Of a stretch of DNA of 64,000 bases, positions 7,197-16,645 are shown one piece after another. Both the position numbers and the translations under genes were made by a program. Positions within the stretch are counted from its first letter, which is position 1. Each line of letters opens with the position of its first letter. Source of the stretch: Rhizorhapis sp. SPR117 (lineage in GTDB: Bacteria > Pseudomonadota > Alphaproteobacteria > Sphingomonadales > Sphingomonadaceae); NCBI RefSeq assembly GCF_021742065.1, contig NZ_JAKKIE010000006.1:1-64000 (forward strand). Reading direction: 5' to 3'. A model generated the notes under the pieces. The model made no database searches. It saw only the letters and a program-made list of their open reading frames with translations, and was not told where the DNA came from.

Positions 7197-10076
7197 ATGA
7201 CTAGTGAACTGCCAAAAACCTTCGACCCCGCCGCCATTGAAGCGCGCTGGTATTCGCATTGGGAAGAGAACGGATTGTTCCGTCCGGAACGCCCCGATGC
7301 TGTGCCCTTCACCATCGTCAATCCGCCGCCCAATGTGACAGGATCGCTCCATATCGGTCACGCACTGGACAACACATTGCAGGACATTGTCGTGCGGTAC
7401 GAGCGGCTGCGTGGCAAGGATGCGCTGTGGGTCGTGGGCACCGACCATGCCGGTATCGCCACACAGATGGTGGTCGAGCGGCAGATGAATGCCAAGGGAC
7501 AAAAGCGCACCGATTTCACCCGCGAGGAATTCATCGCCAAGGTCTGGGAGTGGAAAGAGGAAAGCGGCGGAGAGATCACCCGCCAGCTTCGCCGCCTGGG
7601 TGCGTCGATGGACTGGGCCAATGAACGTTTCACCATGGACGAAGGCTTTTCAAAGGCCGTCATCAAGGTGTTTGTCGAACTGTATAATCGCGGCTTGCTG
7701 TACCGTGACAAGCGGCTGGTCAATTGGGACCCCGGCCTGAAAACCGCGATTTCCGATCTGGAGGTTGAGACGAAGGAAGTGCAGGGCAAGTTCTGGCACT
7801 TCAAATATCCGCTGGAGGATGGTTCCGGGCATATCAGCGTCGCCACGACGCGGCCCGAAACCATGCTGGCCGATATGGCCGTCGCGGTGAACCCGACGGA
7901 TGATCGGTACAAGGCGCTGATCGGCCAAAATGTCCGCCTGCCCATTACCGGACGGCTGGTGCCCATCGTCGCGGACGAACATGCCGATCCCGAACTGGGT
8001 TCGGGCGCGGTGAAGATCACGCCGGGGCATGACTTCAACGATTTCGAGGTCGGCAAGCGGGCAGGGTTCAAGCCCGCCGATATGCTTAACATGCTGGATG
8101 CCGATGCGAAGGTGGTTCAGTGCGGGGGCATTCCGGAAGAATTGCTCGGTCTTGATCGCGTCGAGGCGCGCGGGATCGTTATTGGCATGATCGAGGATGC
8201 CGGCCTGTTGGAACAGGTCGAGGACCGCACGATCCAGACCCCCTATGGTGACCGTTCGGGCGTGGTGATTGAGCCGTGGCTGACTGACCAATGGTATGTC
8301 GACGCCGAAACTCTAGCGAAACCGGCCATTGAGGCGGTGAAGTCCGGCAAGATCGAGATCGTGCCCAAGACCTGGGAAAAGACCTATTATAACTGGATGG
8401 ACAATATCCAGCCATGGTGCGTGTCGCGGCAGCTTTGGTGGGGGCATCAGATACCGGCCTGGTATGGGCCAGCGGTGATCGATGGAACTCCGAACTACAT
8501 CGTCGGAGATGGACCAGTTGCGACTCCTGTTTTTGTGGCGCCAACTTTCGAAGAAGCGGTAAAGTTGGCCGATGCCTATTACGAGGGTAGTGCTACAGAA
8601 TACTTTGAAGCCGCAAACCCACTATCGGCCTATATGGATACAGGTGGAGACCCTAAAAAGATCGGTTTGTGGCGTGATACCGACGTCCTCGACACTTGGT
8701 TCTCCTCCGCCCTTTGGCCCTTCGGCACGCTGGGTTGGCCTGATGCGGCCGAAAAGCCCTCTCCCCTTCAGGGGAGAGGGTTGGGAGAGGGGGCTGTAAG
8801 CAACGCAAGCGCAACGCCTGTGGTTCGGGACAGTCCCCTCTCCCCGGCCCTCTTCCCTGAAGGGGAGAGGGGGAGTATGTTGGCTCGCCATTACCCCAAC
8901 GACCTGCTGATTTCCGGCTTTGACATCCTCTTCTTCTGGGATGCGCGGATGATCATGCAGGGCATCGAATTCATGAAGGAAGTGCCGTTCCACAAGCTCT
9001 ATCTTCATGGCCTTGTCCGCGCGGCCGACGGGTCGAAAATGTCGAAGTCGAAGGGCAATACGGTCGACCCGCTGGGCCTGATCGATAAATATGGTGCTGA
9101 TGCGCTGCGCTTTTTCATGGCCGCGATGGAAAGTCAGGGCCGTGACATCAAGATGGATGAGAAGCGCGTCGAGGGTTATCGCAACTTCGCGACAAAGCTT
9201 TGGAATGCTGCGCGCTTTTGTCAGGCGAACGGAATTGGGGCGTCAGCCCACTTGCGTGCGCCCGATGCTACGCTGCCGGTCAATCGCTGGATCATCGCCG
9301 AAACCATTGGATGCGTGCAGGCGCTGGACCTTGCAATGGCTGAATTGCGCTTCGATGCGGCAGCCAACGCGATCTATCATTTCGTCTGGGATCGGTTCTG
9401 CGACTGGTATCTGGAACTGATCAAGGGCCAGATGGATGACGAGACGAAGGCTGTCGCCGGTTGGGTGCTCGATCAGATATTGGTCATGCTTCACCCCTTC
9501 ATGCCGTTCGTGACCGAAGAATTGTGGCATGCGATGGGCAAGCGCGATGGCGAATTGATTATCGCGCATTGGCCACAACCGGATGCCCATGCGCTGGATC
9601 GCACGGCCAGTGAGGAGATCGACTGGTTGATCCGGCTGGTATCGGATATTCGTGCGGTACGGGCGGAACTGAATGTGCCGCCTGGCGCGAAGATTCAGGC
9701 CTTTGTCCGCGACGCCAGCGACCAGACGAAAGTGCGCCTTGAAGAAAAGCAATGGGCGGCGCTGGCGCGCTTGGCCCGTATCGAATCCCTGTCATTCGAT
9801 CCTGCACCAGAAGGGGCGGCGGCTCAAATCGTTGTCGATGAGGCGACCTACGTGTTGCCGCTGGAGGGCGTAATCGATCTTGCTTCGGAAAAGGCGCGGC
9901 TGGACAAGGCCTTGGGCAGCGCGATCAAGGAACGTGATGCATTGGCCAAGCGGCTTGAAAACCCCGCCTTTGTTGAGAAGGCCAAGCCTGAAGCAGTCGA
10001 AAAGGCGCGGGATGATTTTGCCGAGAAATCCGCTGAAGCCGAACGGTTGAAGGCCGCATTGATGCGATTGGGGTAA
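7197..10076 (+). CDS. valS: Valine--tRNA ligase with an in-frame palindromic-repeat insertion
   Basis: The 959-residue class I synthetase charges tRNA-Val. The HIGH motif is at residues 52-55 (in TGSLHIGHA), the CP1 editing domain spans roughly 190-420, KMSKS is at 614-618, and a C-terminal coiled coil ([21 protein letters not shown]) closes it. Two parts are odd. About residues 425-490 (bases 8470-8660) have lower GC and more A/T-ending codons than the rest. Residues about 520-560 (bases 8757-8875) are translated from an inverted-repeat element and read [13 protein letters not shown]... to ...PEGERGS, between the conserved [11 protein letters not shown] and [13 protein letters not shown]. 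The frame stays open and both signature motifs are intact, so I expect a working enzyme. ATG 7197 begins the normal [10 protein letters not shown] start. Confidence 0.97.
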   Translation: MTSELPKTFDPAAIEARWYSHWEENGLFRPERPDAVPFTIVNPPPNVTGSLHIGHALDNTLQDIVVRYERLRGKDALWVVGTDHAGIATQMVVERQMNAKGQKRTDFTREEFIAKVWEWKEESGGEITRQLRRLGASMDWANERFTMDEGFSKAVIKVFVELYNRGLLYRDKRLVNWDPGLKTAISDLEVETKEVQGKFWHFKYPLEDGSGHISVATTRPETMLADMAVAVNPTDDRYKALIGQNVRLPITGRLVPIVADEHADPELGSGAVKITPGHDFNDFEVGKRAGFKPADMLNMLDADAKVVQCGGIPEELLGLDRVEARGIVIGMIEDAGLLEQVEDRTIQTPYGDRSGVVIEPWLTDQWYVDAETLAKPAIEAVKSGKIEIVPKTWEKTYYNWMDNIQPWCVSRQLWWGHQIPAWYGPAVIDGTPNYIVGDGPVATPVFVAPTFEEAVKLADAYYEGSATEYFEAANPLSAYMDTGGDPKKIGLWRDTDVLDTWFSSALWPFGTLGWPDAAEKPSPLQGRGLGEGAVSNASATPVVRDSPLSPALFPEGERGSMLARHYPNDLLISGFDILFFWDARMIMQGIEFMKEVPFHKLYLHGLVRAADGSKMSKSKGNTVDPLGLIDKYGADALRFFMAAMESQGRDIKMDEKRVEGYRNFATKLWNAARFCQANGIGASAHLRAPDATLPVNRWIIAETIGCVQALDLAMAELRFDAAANAIYHFVWDRFCDWYLELIKGQMDDETKAVAGWVLDQILVMLHPFMPFVTEELWHAMGKRDGELIIAHWPQPDAHALDRTASEEIDWLIRLVSDIRAVRAELNVPPGAKIQAFVRDASDQTKVRLEEKQWAALARLARIESLSFDPAPEGAAAQIVVDEATYVLPLEGVIDLASEKARLDKALGSAIKERDALAKRLENPAFVEKAKPEAVEKARDDFAEKSAEAERLKAALMRLG
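8757..8875. repeat. Inverted-repeat (REP/ERIC-like) element inserted inside valS
   Basis: The left part contains the perfect palindrome CCCTCTCCCC-TTCA-GGGGAGAGGG (8757-8780), followed by TTGGGAGAGGGGG. The right part (about 8834-8873) is its near-exact reverse complement. About 40 bases of unrelated sequence separate the arms. Elements built on this CCCTCTCC/GGAGAGGG palindrome are normally intergenic. Here the unit lies wholly within the valS reading frame, without a stop codon. Confidence 0.9.
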
Positions 10077-10101
10077 GGCCCAAAGTGCGCCAATATTAAA
10101 A

Positions 10102-10168
10102 CCGTTTGTGTCGAGCGCAGTCGAGACACCGCGCATAAACGTCCCTCGACTGCGCTCGGGACGAACGG
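10102..10168. repeat. Sphingomonad-type palindromic intergenic repeat (copy 1)
   Basis: The left arm CCGTTTGTGTCGAGCGCAGT... and the right arm ...CTCGGGACGAACGG are imperfect inverted copies around the core GTCGAG. The unit starts 25 bases after the valS stop and ends before the small lipoprotein gene, where it could stop converging transcripts. A second copy lies at 13901-13968. Confidence 0.88.
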
Positions 10169-10187
10169 AAATGGTGTCGGCAAGCCT

Positions 10188-10388
10188 TTAACTGCCGCTT
10201 AAATCGTCTGCCGTTGCATTGCCGGAATCATTTGTTCCCATCCGTTCGTCGAGCATTTCAGCCGCTTCATTCAGCGCTTCGGCTTCGCCTATCGACACGC
10301 CGCCCGGCCCCGGATCATTGTCGTTACTGCCGCAGGACGGCAGGGCCAACAAACAGGCGAGAATGATGGAACGAGGCGTGTGAGGCAT
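10188..10388 (-). CDS. Small lipoprotein of unknown function
   Basis: The 66-residue product has a lipoprotein signal: MPHTPRSII, a hydrophobic LACLLA stretch and the lipobox LPSC, so lipidation is expected at Cys19. The mature part is about 48 residues, acidic and low in complexity (SNDNDPGPGG, then EAEALNEAAEMLDERM). It is too small for an enzyme and likely sits at the periplasmic face of a membrane. It converges with valS. No function can be assigned. Confidence 0.72.
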   Translation of the reverse strand: MPHTPRSIILACLLALPSCGSNDNDPGPGGVSIGEAEALNEAAEMLDERMGTNDSGNATADDLSGS

Positions 10389-10494
10389 GGCTTTCCTCGT
10401 TTTTTCCGGATCAGATGCAGATGACAGGAAAAAAGGTCACGCCATGATGGCGCGACCCCTCCTCACTTCTCTGTTTAACGCGTGTCCTAAGTGA

Positions 10495-10692
10495 TTACAT
10501 CGCGTTATCGGCAGTGTTGGCCACCGCGTCGGCGGCATTTTCCGCCATGTTCATTGCAGAATCAGCAGCATTTTCGGTCATCATGGCTGCGTTTTCGGTG
10601 TCATTGGTGACACTTTCGGCAGTTTCCTGGCTGCATGCGGTCAAACCAAGCGATGCGGCGAGTACGAGTGAAAGTGCAATAGACTTCGACAT
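10495..10692 (-). CDS. Small lipoprotein with Ala/Asn heptad-like repeats
   Basis: The 65-residue product has a clear lipoprotein signal (MSKSIALSLVLAASLG) and lipobox LTAC, giving Cys20. The mature part is a repeated pattern of ENAAD.A.N (TENAADSAMNMAENAADAVANTADNAM) predicting one long amphipathic helix, as in entericidin-like or Lpp-like small lipoproteins. AAGGGGG sits about 7 bases before the ATG at 10692; an upstream TTG at 10698 is less likely. Expression seems well supported, but the role (cell-envelope spacer or stress lipoprotein) is only a guess. Confidence 0.8.
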   Translation of the reverse strand: MSKSIALSLVLAASLGLTACSQETAESVTNDTENAAMMTENAADSAMNMAENAADAVANTADNAM

Positions 10693-10907
10693 GGGCAAAA
10701 CCCCCTTCAGAGAACAGAACCTTTACAGACCGGCTCAAGCAAAAGCCCGACCCCGATTTGGCCTGCAGGCGCAACACGTAACGATTTGTCGTCGGTAACG
10801 CAATCCCCAGCATTATTGACAGATACTGAACGGTCAATTGTTTGCGGATATTTCCACCGATCCCGGGCTGGTCCGCCGGTCCCTGGCGCTGATCTCTTCA
10901 AAGTTCA

Positions 10908-10936
10908 TTGACGGATATAAAGAATTCTTTATATGT
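10908..10936 (+). promoter_or_regulatory. Putative promoter of the methionine-regulator operon, leaderless
   Basis: TTGACG (10908-10913), a 17-base spacer and ATATGT (10931-10936) resemble a -35/-10 pair. Transcription would start at about 10942-10944, at the ATG of the regulator, and no ribosome binding site is visible there. The boxes are only approximate matches, so this is inference. Confidence 0.45.
10915..10934. promoter_or_regulatory. 20-bp perfect palindromic operator
   Basis: ATATAAAGAATTCTTTATAT is a perfect palindrome. It lies 9 bases before the start codon of an ArsR-family regulator and within the putative promoter spacer. ArsR-family dimers bind such AT-rich dyads, and SAM-cycle regulators of the SahR type are ArsR proteins located next to methionine genes. 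Autorepression of the whole regulator-metF-metH operon is the natural reading, but binding is not shown. Confidence 0.72.
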
Positions 10937-10943
10937 AATATGC

Positions 10944-11915
10944 ATGGCATCCATATTGGACATTTTCCGGGCCTTGGCGGACCCGACGCGGCTGCGCATC
11001 ATATATTTGTTGCGCTCCATGGAACTGGCGATCGGCGAAATAGCGCAGGTTGTGGGCCAAAGCCAGCCGCGCGTATCGCGCCATGTCCGTATCCTGGTCG
11101 AAGCGGGACTTGCCGAGCGGCGGAAAGAAGGAAGCTGGGTTTTTCTTCGCCTTGATCAAGCCGTGTCCATTGCAGCGCTGATGCGCTTTATGGACGAAAC
11201 GGCGCTGTCGGATAGCGAAACACTTTGGGTGAAGGCGGATCTGGCGCGACTGGCAGCGGTTCGCAATGACCGGGCGCAGGCGGCGGAACGCTATTTTGCC
11301 GAACATGCAGAGGAATGGGATGCGATCCGGTCACTCCATGTTCCAGAAGCAGAGGTTGAGGCGGTCATGCAGGACATGCTGGACGGCCACGCGATAGGCC
11401 GATTGCTTGACATCGGCACGGGTACGGGCCGGATGCTCCAGCTTTTTGGCGCATCGGCGGTACACGCGGTCGCCGTGGACCGCAGCCCGGAAATGTTGCG
11501 CTTTGCCCGCGCCAAATTGCCTGAAACAGGTTCGGACAAATATGAACTATTGCTCGGCGATTTTTACGCCCTGCCGCTGGAAAACGGGGTAAGCGACACC
11601 GTGATCGTGCATCAGGTGCTGCATTATGCGCAGCAGCCTGAATTGGTCATTGAAGAGGCGGCGAGGGTGCTGGGGCCGCAGGGGCGGTTGTTGATCGTCG
11701 ATTTTGCTGCGCATGAACGTGAAGAGCTGCGCAGCCGCGACGCGCACGCGCGGCTTGGCTTTTCCGATGACCAGATTGGTCGCTGGTTTGACCATGCGGG
11801 ATTTGAAACTGAGGTGGTTCGCACGCTTGAGGGTAGCGAACTCACCGTTAAATTATGGCTTGGGCGGCGACGTGAGGCGCAGGTCCTGCCGATCAAGGGA
11901 CGCAATGCATCATGA
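10944..11915 (+). CDS. ArsR-family regulator fused to a SAM-dependent methyltransferase domain
   Basis: The 323-residue product joins two domains. The winged helix covers residues 1-75 (FRALADPTRLRIIYLL, recognition helix QPRVSRHVRIL, wing RRKEGSWVFLRL). A class I methyltransferase follows, with the SAM loop LLDIGTGTGRML near residue 155 and a second motif VIVHQVLHYAQQPELVIEEA. The metal-binding Cys pair of ArsR/SmtB is absent, so SAM or S-adenosylhomocysteine held by the second domain is a plausible effector; this is inference from the operon with metF and metH. Such fusions beside methionine genes are known in alphaproteobacteria. ATG 10944 gives the canonical start and follows the palindromic operator. 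The stop overlaps the metF start (ATGA). Confidence 0.9.
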   Translation: MASILDIFRALADPTRLRIIYLLRSMELAIGEIAQVVGQSQPRVSRHVRILVEAGLAERRKEGSWVFLRLDQAVSIAALMRFMDETALSDSETLWVKADLARLAAVRNDRAQAAERYFAEHAEEWDAIRSLHVPEAEVEAVMQDMLDGHAIGRLLDIGTGTGRMLQLFGASAVHAVAVDRSPEMLRFARAKLPETGSDKYELLLGDFYALPLENGVSDTVIVHQVLHYAQQPELVIEEAARVLGPQGRLLIVDFAAHEREELRSRDAHARLGFSDDQIGRWFDHAGFETEVVRTLEGSELTVKLWLGRRREAQVLPIKGRNAS

Positions 11916-12853
11916 ATTTCACCCTTAACCAGCTTGAAGAAGCGCGCCGCGCGCTGGATGCGCCGCTGTTCGCCAATCTGTCAGGGGACGCACATGTATC
12001 CTTTGAATTTTTTCCGCCCAAGACGGAAAAGATGGAACAAACGCTGTGGAGCAGCATCCAGACGCTGGCACCTTTGGCGCCGCGTTTCGTGTCTGTCACC
12101 TATGGTGCGGGCGGCTCCACGCGCGAACGCACGCACGCGACCGTTGCCCGGATCGTCAAGGAAACAGATCTGGCACCTGCCGCGCACCTGACCTGCGTGG
12201 ATGCAAGCAAGGCAGAAATCGAGGAAGTGGTTCGCGCCTATTGGGACGCGGGCGTTCGGCATATCGTCGCCTTGCGTGGCGATCCGTCCGAACCGGGAAA
12301 GCCGTTTGCACCGCACCCGGACGGGTATGCCAATGCGGCTGAACTGGTCGCGGGCCTTAAAGCGATTGCGCCTTTTGATATCAGCGTTGCCACCTATCCC
12401 GAAACGCATCCCGAGGCGGCGAGCAGTCAGACCGATCTCGATAATTTGAAGCGCAAGCTGGATGCCGGGGCAAGCCGGGCGATCACGCAGTTCTTCTTTT
12501 CGCCCGACACATTCTTTCGTTTCCGCGACAAGGTTGCGGCAGCGGGGATCAGCACGGAAATCCTTCCTGGAATATTGCCGGTTTCCAATGTTGCCCAGAC
12601 ACGGAAGATTGCCGCCATGTGCGGTGCGAGTATACCGTCCTGGATGGACCAGTTGTTCGAGGGGCTGGACGATCATCCCGCCACCCGGCAGTTGGTCGCC
12701 GCAACCATATCGGCCGAATTGTGCCGCCGGTTATATGCGGGCGGTGTACGGAACTTTCATTTCTATACGTTGAACCGGGCGGAGTTGAGCTACGCCATCT
12801 GTCACTTGCTGGGTCTTCGGCCCCAGACGGCAGCGAAGGAGGCAGCAGCATGA
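11912..12853 (+). CDS. metF: 5,10-methylenetetrahydrofolate reductase
   Basis: This flavoprotein reduces methylene-THF to 5-methyl-THF, the methyl donor for MetH. The 313-residue barrel shows VSFEFFPPKT, FVSVTYGAGGSTRE, LRGDP and FFFSPDTFFRF, the FAD/folate-binding landmarks of the family. An N-terminal extension of about 25 residues (MNFTLNQLEEARRALDAP) precedes the usual start. It overlaps the regulator upstream and the first metH gene downstream by 4 bases each (ATGA), strong evidence for one translationally coupled operon. Confidence 0.96.
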   Translation: MNFTLNQLEEARRALDAPLFANLSGDAHVSFEFFPPKTEKMEQTLWSSIQTLAPLAPRFVSVTYGAGGSTRERTHATVARIVKETDLAPAAHLTCVDASKAEIEEVVRAYWDAGVRHIVALRGDPSEPGKPFAPHPDGYANAAELVAGLKAIAPFDISVATYPETHPEAASSQTDLDNLKRKLDAGASRAITQFFFSPDTFFRFRDKVAAAGISTEILPGILPVSNVAQTRKIAAMCGASIPSWMDQLFEGLDDHPATRQLVAATISAELCRRLYAGGVRNFHFYTLNRAELSYAICHLLGLRPQTAAKEAAA

Positions 12854-13893
12854 GCGCACGTATGCATTTGCAGGCCGAAGCGGCCAAGCGAATATTACTG
12901 ACGGATGGTGCCTTCGGGACCGAAATCCAGTCCTACAAGCTGAATGAAGCCGCCTATGCCGGGAGTTTGGGCCTGTCAAAGGACCAGAAGGGCAATAACG
13001 ACATATTGGCGCTGTCCCAGCCGCAAATTCTTGAAGAAATCACGGACCATTATCTGAAGGCCGGGTCGGACATCGTGTCGACGAATACCTTCAGCGCCAA
13101 TCGGATCAGTCAGGCCGATTACGGTGCGGAACATTTGGTGCGCGACATCAATTTCGCTTCGGCCCGGCTGGCGCGTCATGCCGCCGATCGTGCGGCGCAG
13201 GATGGGCGCTTGCGCTTTGTGGCCGGTGCGATCGGGCCGACCAACAAGACTTTGTCGCTTTCGCCGGATGTGAATGATCCGGGCTTCCGCGAAATCACGT
13301 TCGATCACCTGAAAGATGTTTATCGCGAGCAAACCGATGCGCTGATCGAAGGCGGCGTCGATTTCATTCTGATCGAGACGGTGTTCGACACGCTGAACGC
13401 AAAGGCGGGGATCATGGCCGTGATCGAAGCGGCCCATGCCCATGGCAAGGACGTGCCGCTGATGCTGTCGATGACGTTGACCGATCTGTCTGGTCGCAAT
13501 CTTTCGGGCCATACGGTCGAAGCCTTTTGGTACGCCGTGCGGCATGCCCGGCCTGTGACGATCGGCCTGAACTGCTCGTTTGGGGCGCAACAATTGCGCC
13601 CGCATGTGCAGGTGTTGAGCCATATCGCGGACACGCTGATCATGGTTTATCCCAATGCCGGTCTGCCCAATGAACTGGGCGAATATGACGAATTGCCGGA
13701 CGAAACGGCTGCACTGGTGAAGGAATGGGCCGACAATGGTCAGGTCAATATTCTTGGCGGTTGCTGCGGTTCCACACCTGCGCATATTGCTGCGATGGCA
13801 AAGGCGGTGGAAGGATTGCCGCCGCGCGTCATTCCGCACCCGCCCGTCATGACCCGCTTGGCCGGGTTGGAACCGATGAATATAGCGGCATAA
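12850..13893 (+). CDS. metH: Methionine synthase, homocysteine-binding part (split MetH, N-terminal gene)
   Basis: The 347-residue product corresponds to the first domain of cobalamin-dependent methionine synthase. TDGAFGTEIQ is the entry motif. The zinc ligands that activate homocysteine are visible as C in GLNCSFG and the pair in GGCCGSTP. It ends where the pterin-binding domain would begin in a one-gene MetH. The remaining domains are encoded 88 bases downstream, and the gap is filled by a palindromic repeat. Both halves must associate, or act on a shared folate/cobalamin module, for activity. Split MetH is known in several alphaproteobacteria. Confidence 0.95.
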   Translation: MSARMHLQAEAAKRILLTDGAFGTEIQSYKLNEAAYAGSLGLSKDQKGNNDILALSQPQILEEITDHYLKAGSDIVSTNTFSANRISQADYGAEHLVRDINFASARLARHAADRAAQDGRLRFVAGAIGPTNKTLSLSPDVNDPGFREITFDHLKDVYREQTDALIEGGVDFILIETVFDTLNAKAGIMAVIEAAHAHGKDVPLMLSMTLTDLSGRNLSGHTVEAFWYAVRHARPVTIGLNCSFGAQQLRPHVQVLSHIADTLIMVYPNAGLPNELGEYDELPDETAALVKEWADNGQVNILGGCCGSTPAHIAAMAKAVEGLPPRVIPHPPVMTRLAGLEPMNIAA

Positions 13894-13900
13894 TATGTTG

Positions 13901-13968
13901 CCCGTTCGTCCCGAGCGTAGTCGAGGGTCGTTCGCGCACGGTGTCTCGACTTCGCTCGACACGAACGG
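13901..13968. repeat. Sphingomonad-type palindromic intergenic repeat (copy 2)
   Basis: Same family as the copy after valS, in the opposite orientation: CCGTTCGTCCCGAGCG... against ...CGCTCGACACGAACGG. It fills the gap between the two metH genes and ends 13 bases before the second start codon. Confidence 0.88.
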
Positions 13969-13981
13969 AATTTAGAATAAA

Positions 13982-16582
13982 ATGACCCAGCAAACCACTG
14001 CCACCTTCGTCAACATTGGTGAACGCACCAACATTACGGGTTCCGCCAGGTTCAAGAAATTGATCATGGCGGACGACTATACCGCCGCCGTGGAAGTCGC
14101 GCGTCAGCAGGTGGAGAGCGGCGCGCAGATCATCGACGTCAACATGGATGAAGGGCTGCTTGACTCCGAATATGCCATGACGACTTTTCTGAAGCTGATT
14201 GCTGCCGAACCGGATATCGCCCGCATCCCGATCATGGTGGACAGTTCCAAATGGTCGGTGATCGAGGCGGGCCTGAAATGCGTGTCGGGCAAGCCAGTCG
14301 TCAATTCGATCAGCATGAAAGAGGGTGAGGACGGTTTTCTTCATCAGGCTCGTCTATGCATGGCTTATGGCGCGGCGGTGGTTGTCATGGCGTTCGACGA
14401 AACGGGGCAGGCAGATACGAAGGATCGCAAGGTAGAAATTTGCGAACGGGCCTATAATTTGCTGACCGGCATCGGGTTTCCGCCCGAAGACATCATCTTC
14501 GATCCCAATATCTTTGCGATTGCCACGGGCATCGACGAACATCGCCGCTATGCCATTGATTTTATCGAGGCATGCGCGGAGATCAAGAAACGCTGCCCGC
14601 ACGTTCATATTTCTGGCGGCGTGTCCAATCTCAGCTTTTCGTTTCGGGGCAATGAGCCGGTTCGACGGGCGATGCACAGCGTCTTCCTCTATCACGCCAT
14701 TCAGGCGGGCATGGACATGGGCATCGTTAATGCTGGGCAACTCGATGTCTATGACGCCATTGAACCGGAACTGCGTGAGGCGTGCGAGGATGTCATCTGG
14801 GATCGGCGCGAGGATGCGACGGAACGGATGATCACACTTGCCGAAAAATTTCGCGGCACCGATGCCGTGGCGGAAAAGGCGGCTGAGGAATGGCGCGGCT
14901 GGCCCGTGACCAGGCGGCTGGAACATGCGTTGGTCAAGGGTATCGACGCTTTTGTGGTCGAAGATACCGAAGAAGCCCGCCTGTCCGCTGCGCGGCCTAT
15001 CGAGGTGATCGAAGGCCCGCTGATGGACGGTATGAATGTTGTCGGCGACCTGTTCGGTTCCGGCAAGATGTTCCTGCCGCAGGTGGTGAAATCCGCCCGT
15101 GTCATGAAAAAAGCGGTGGCCCACCTGTTCCCCTATATTGAGGCGGAAAAGGACGAGAATGCACGCGGCAAGGGCAAGATCATCATGGCGACGGTCAAGG
15201 GTGATGTACATGACATCGGCAAGAATATTGTCGGCGTGGTCCTGCAATGCAACGGCTTTGAGGTCATTGATCTGGGCGTGATGGTCGCATGGACCGACAT
15301 ATTGAAAGCGGCGAACGAGAATGATGCCGACATGATCGGCCTGTCCGGCCTTATCACCCCATCGCTGGATGAAATGGTAACGGTGGCGGAAGAAATGCAG
15401 CGCGCCGGGATGGCGATGCCATTGTTGATCGGTGGAGCGACGACATCGAAAGTGCACACGGCGCTGCGCATATCGCCCGCCTATACGGGGCCGGTCGTGC
15501 ATGTGCTGGACGCTAGTCGCGCAGTCGGTGTTGCTTCCAATCTGGTCAGCGATACCCAGCGCGATCCCTTCGTTGTCAAAGTGGCCGAGGAATATGAAGC
15601 CGTTCGACGCTCGCGTGCAAACAAGGGGCAGAGCGAACTGGCCTCACTGGAAGAAGCGCGCGCCAATGCGTTCATCATCGACCCGGCGATGAAACCGCCT
15701 GCGCCAAAGCAACCTGGCCTGCATGTCTATCCCGACTGGGACCTGAACGATCTGCGTGACTATATCGACTGGACGCCTTTTTTTCGCGCCTGGGAACTGG
15801 CAGGCAATTATCCGGCAATTCTTGATGACGCCGTCGTGGGTGAAAGCGCGCGGAGCCTGTTTGACGACGCGCAGGCGATGCTTGACACCATCATCGCTGA
15901 AAAATGGCTGACCGCGAGTGGCGTCGCCGCACTGTGGCCCTGCCGCCGTGACGGCGACGACGTGCTGATCGAAACGGACAAGGGCGAAATTCGGATGCCC
16001 TTCCTGCGCCAGCAGATCAAGAAGCGGGAAGGGCGCGCCAATATGTGCCTGGCCGATTTCATCACGCCGCAGGACGACTGGATCGGCGGCTTTGCGGTAA
16101 CGGCGGGACATGGCATCGAAGCTCAGCTTGAGCGTTTCAAGGCGGAGCATGACGACTATAATGACATACTGCTCAAGGCCTTGGCAGACCGGCTGGCCGA
16201 AGCCTTTGCCGAACGCCTGCATGCCCATGTCCGCACGACGCTGTGGGGCTATGCCGAGGGCGAGCAGTTGACGAATGAAGCATTGATCCGCGAGCAATAT
16301 CGCGGCATTCGCCCTGCACCGGGCTATCCTGCCTGCCCCGATCATAGTCAGAAGCCGCTGCTGTTTTCCATGCTGAACGCTACGGAAAATACAGGGATCA
16401 CGCTGACCGAAAGTTTCGCCATGTGGCCGACTGCGGCAGTTTCAGGTTTTTACTTTGGCCATCCGCAAAGCGAATATTTCGGCGTCGCTCGCATCGGGCG
16501 AGACCAGTTGGAGGAATATACGGGTCGGCGCGGCGTAGACATAGCCACAGCCGAACGCTGGCTGCGACCGAATCTGGATTGA
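13982..16582 (+). CDS. metH: Methionine synthase, folate/B12/reactivation part (split MetH, C-terminal gene)
   Basis: The 866-residue product carries the three later MetH modules. The pterin-binding barrel covers about 1-290 ([24 protein letters not shown]). The cobalamin cap and Rossmann domain cover about 310-560, with the B12 ligand motif [10 protein letters not shown] (His is the lower axial ligand) and [13 protein letters not shown]. The SAM-dependent reactivation domain covers about 590-866 ([15 protein letters not shown]). Length is what remains of a 1200-residue MetH after removing the homocysteine domain. No strong ribosome binding site is visible; the palindromic repeat lies just upstream, so translation level relative to the first half may be set separately. 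Confidence 0.96.
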   Translation: MTQQTTATFVNIGERTNITGSARFKKLIMADDYTAAVEVARQQVESGAQIIDVNMDEGLLDSEYAMTTFLKLIAAEPDIARIPIMVDSSKWSVIEAGLKCVSGKPVVNSISMKEGEDGFLHQARLCMAYGAAVVVMAFDETGQADTKDRKVEICERAYNLLTGIGFPPEDIIFDPNIFAIATGIDEHRRYAIDFIEACAEIKKRCPHVHISGGVSNLSFSFRGNEPVRRAMHSVFLYHAIQAGMDMGIVNAGQLDVYDAIEPELREACEDVIWDRREDATERMITLAEKFRGTDAVAEKAAEEWRGWPVTRRLEHALVKGIDAFVVEDTEEARLSAARPIEVIEGPLMDGMNVVGDLFGSGKMFLPQVVKSARVMKKAVAHLFPYIEAEKDENARGKGKIIMATVKGDVHDIGKNIVGVVLQCNGFEVIDLGVMVAWTDILKAANENDADMIGLSGLITPSLDEMVTVAEEMQRAGMAMPLLIGGATTSKVHTALRISPAYTGPVVHVLDASRAVGVASNLVSDTQRDPFVVKVAEEYEAVRRSRANKGQSELASLEEARANAFIIDPAMKPPAPKQPGLHVYPDWDLNDLRDYIDWTPFFRAWELAGNYPAILDDAVVGESARSLFDDAQAMLDTIIAEKWLTASGVAALWPCRRDGDDVLIETDKGEIRMPFLRQQIKKREGRANMCLADFITPQDDWIGGFAVTAGHGIEAQLERFKAEHDDYNDILLKALADRLAEAFAERLHAHVRTTLWGYAEGEQLTNEALIREQYRGIRPAPGYPACPDHSQKPLLFSMLNATENTGITLTESFAMWPTAAVSGFYFGHPQSEYFGVARIGRDQLEEYTGRRGVDIATAERWLRPNLD

Positions 16583-16645
16583 GGTTGCCGTTAACCAAGA
16601 TATCTCAGCGCGCCTTCATGGTTTCTGCTTAAAGGCATAGCCGTG

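Noticed and set aside
10693..10943. SAM riboswitch upstream of the metF/metH operon
   Set aside because: I looked for the SAM-II and SAM-I/IV/SAH core sequences and found no matching pairing pattern; the palindromic operator explains control more simply.
14354..15502. Long open frame (over 380 codons) on the minus strand inside metH
   Set aside because: It runs fully opposite the B12-dependent methionine synthase gene, whose motifs are certain. The translation is rich in His/Arg/Gln as expected from a GC-rich antisense frame and has no recognisable domain.
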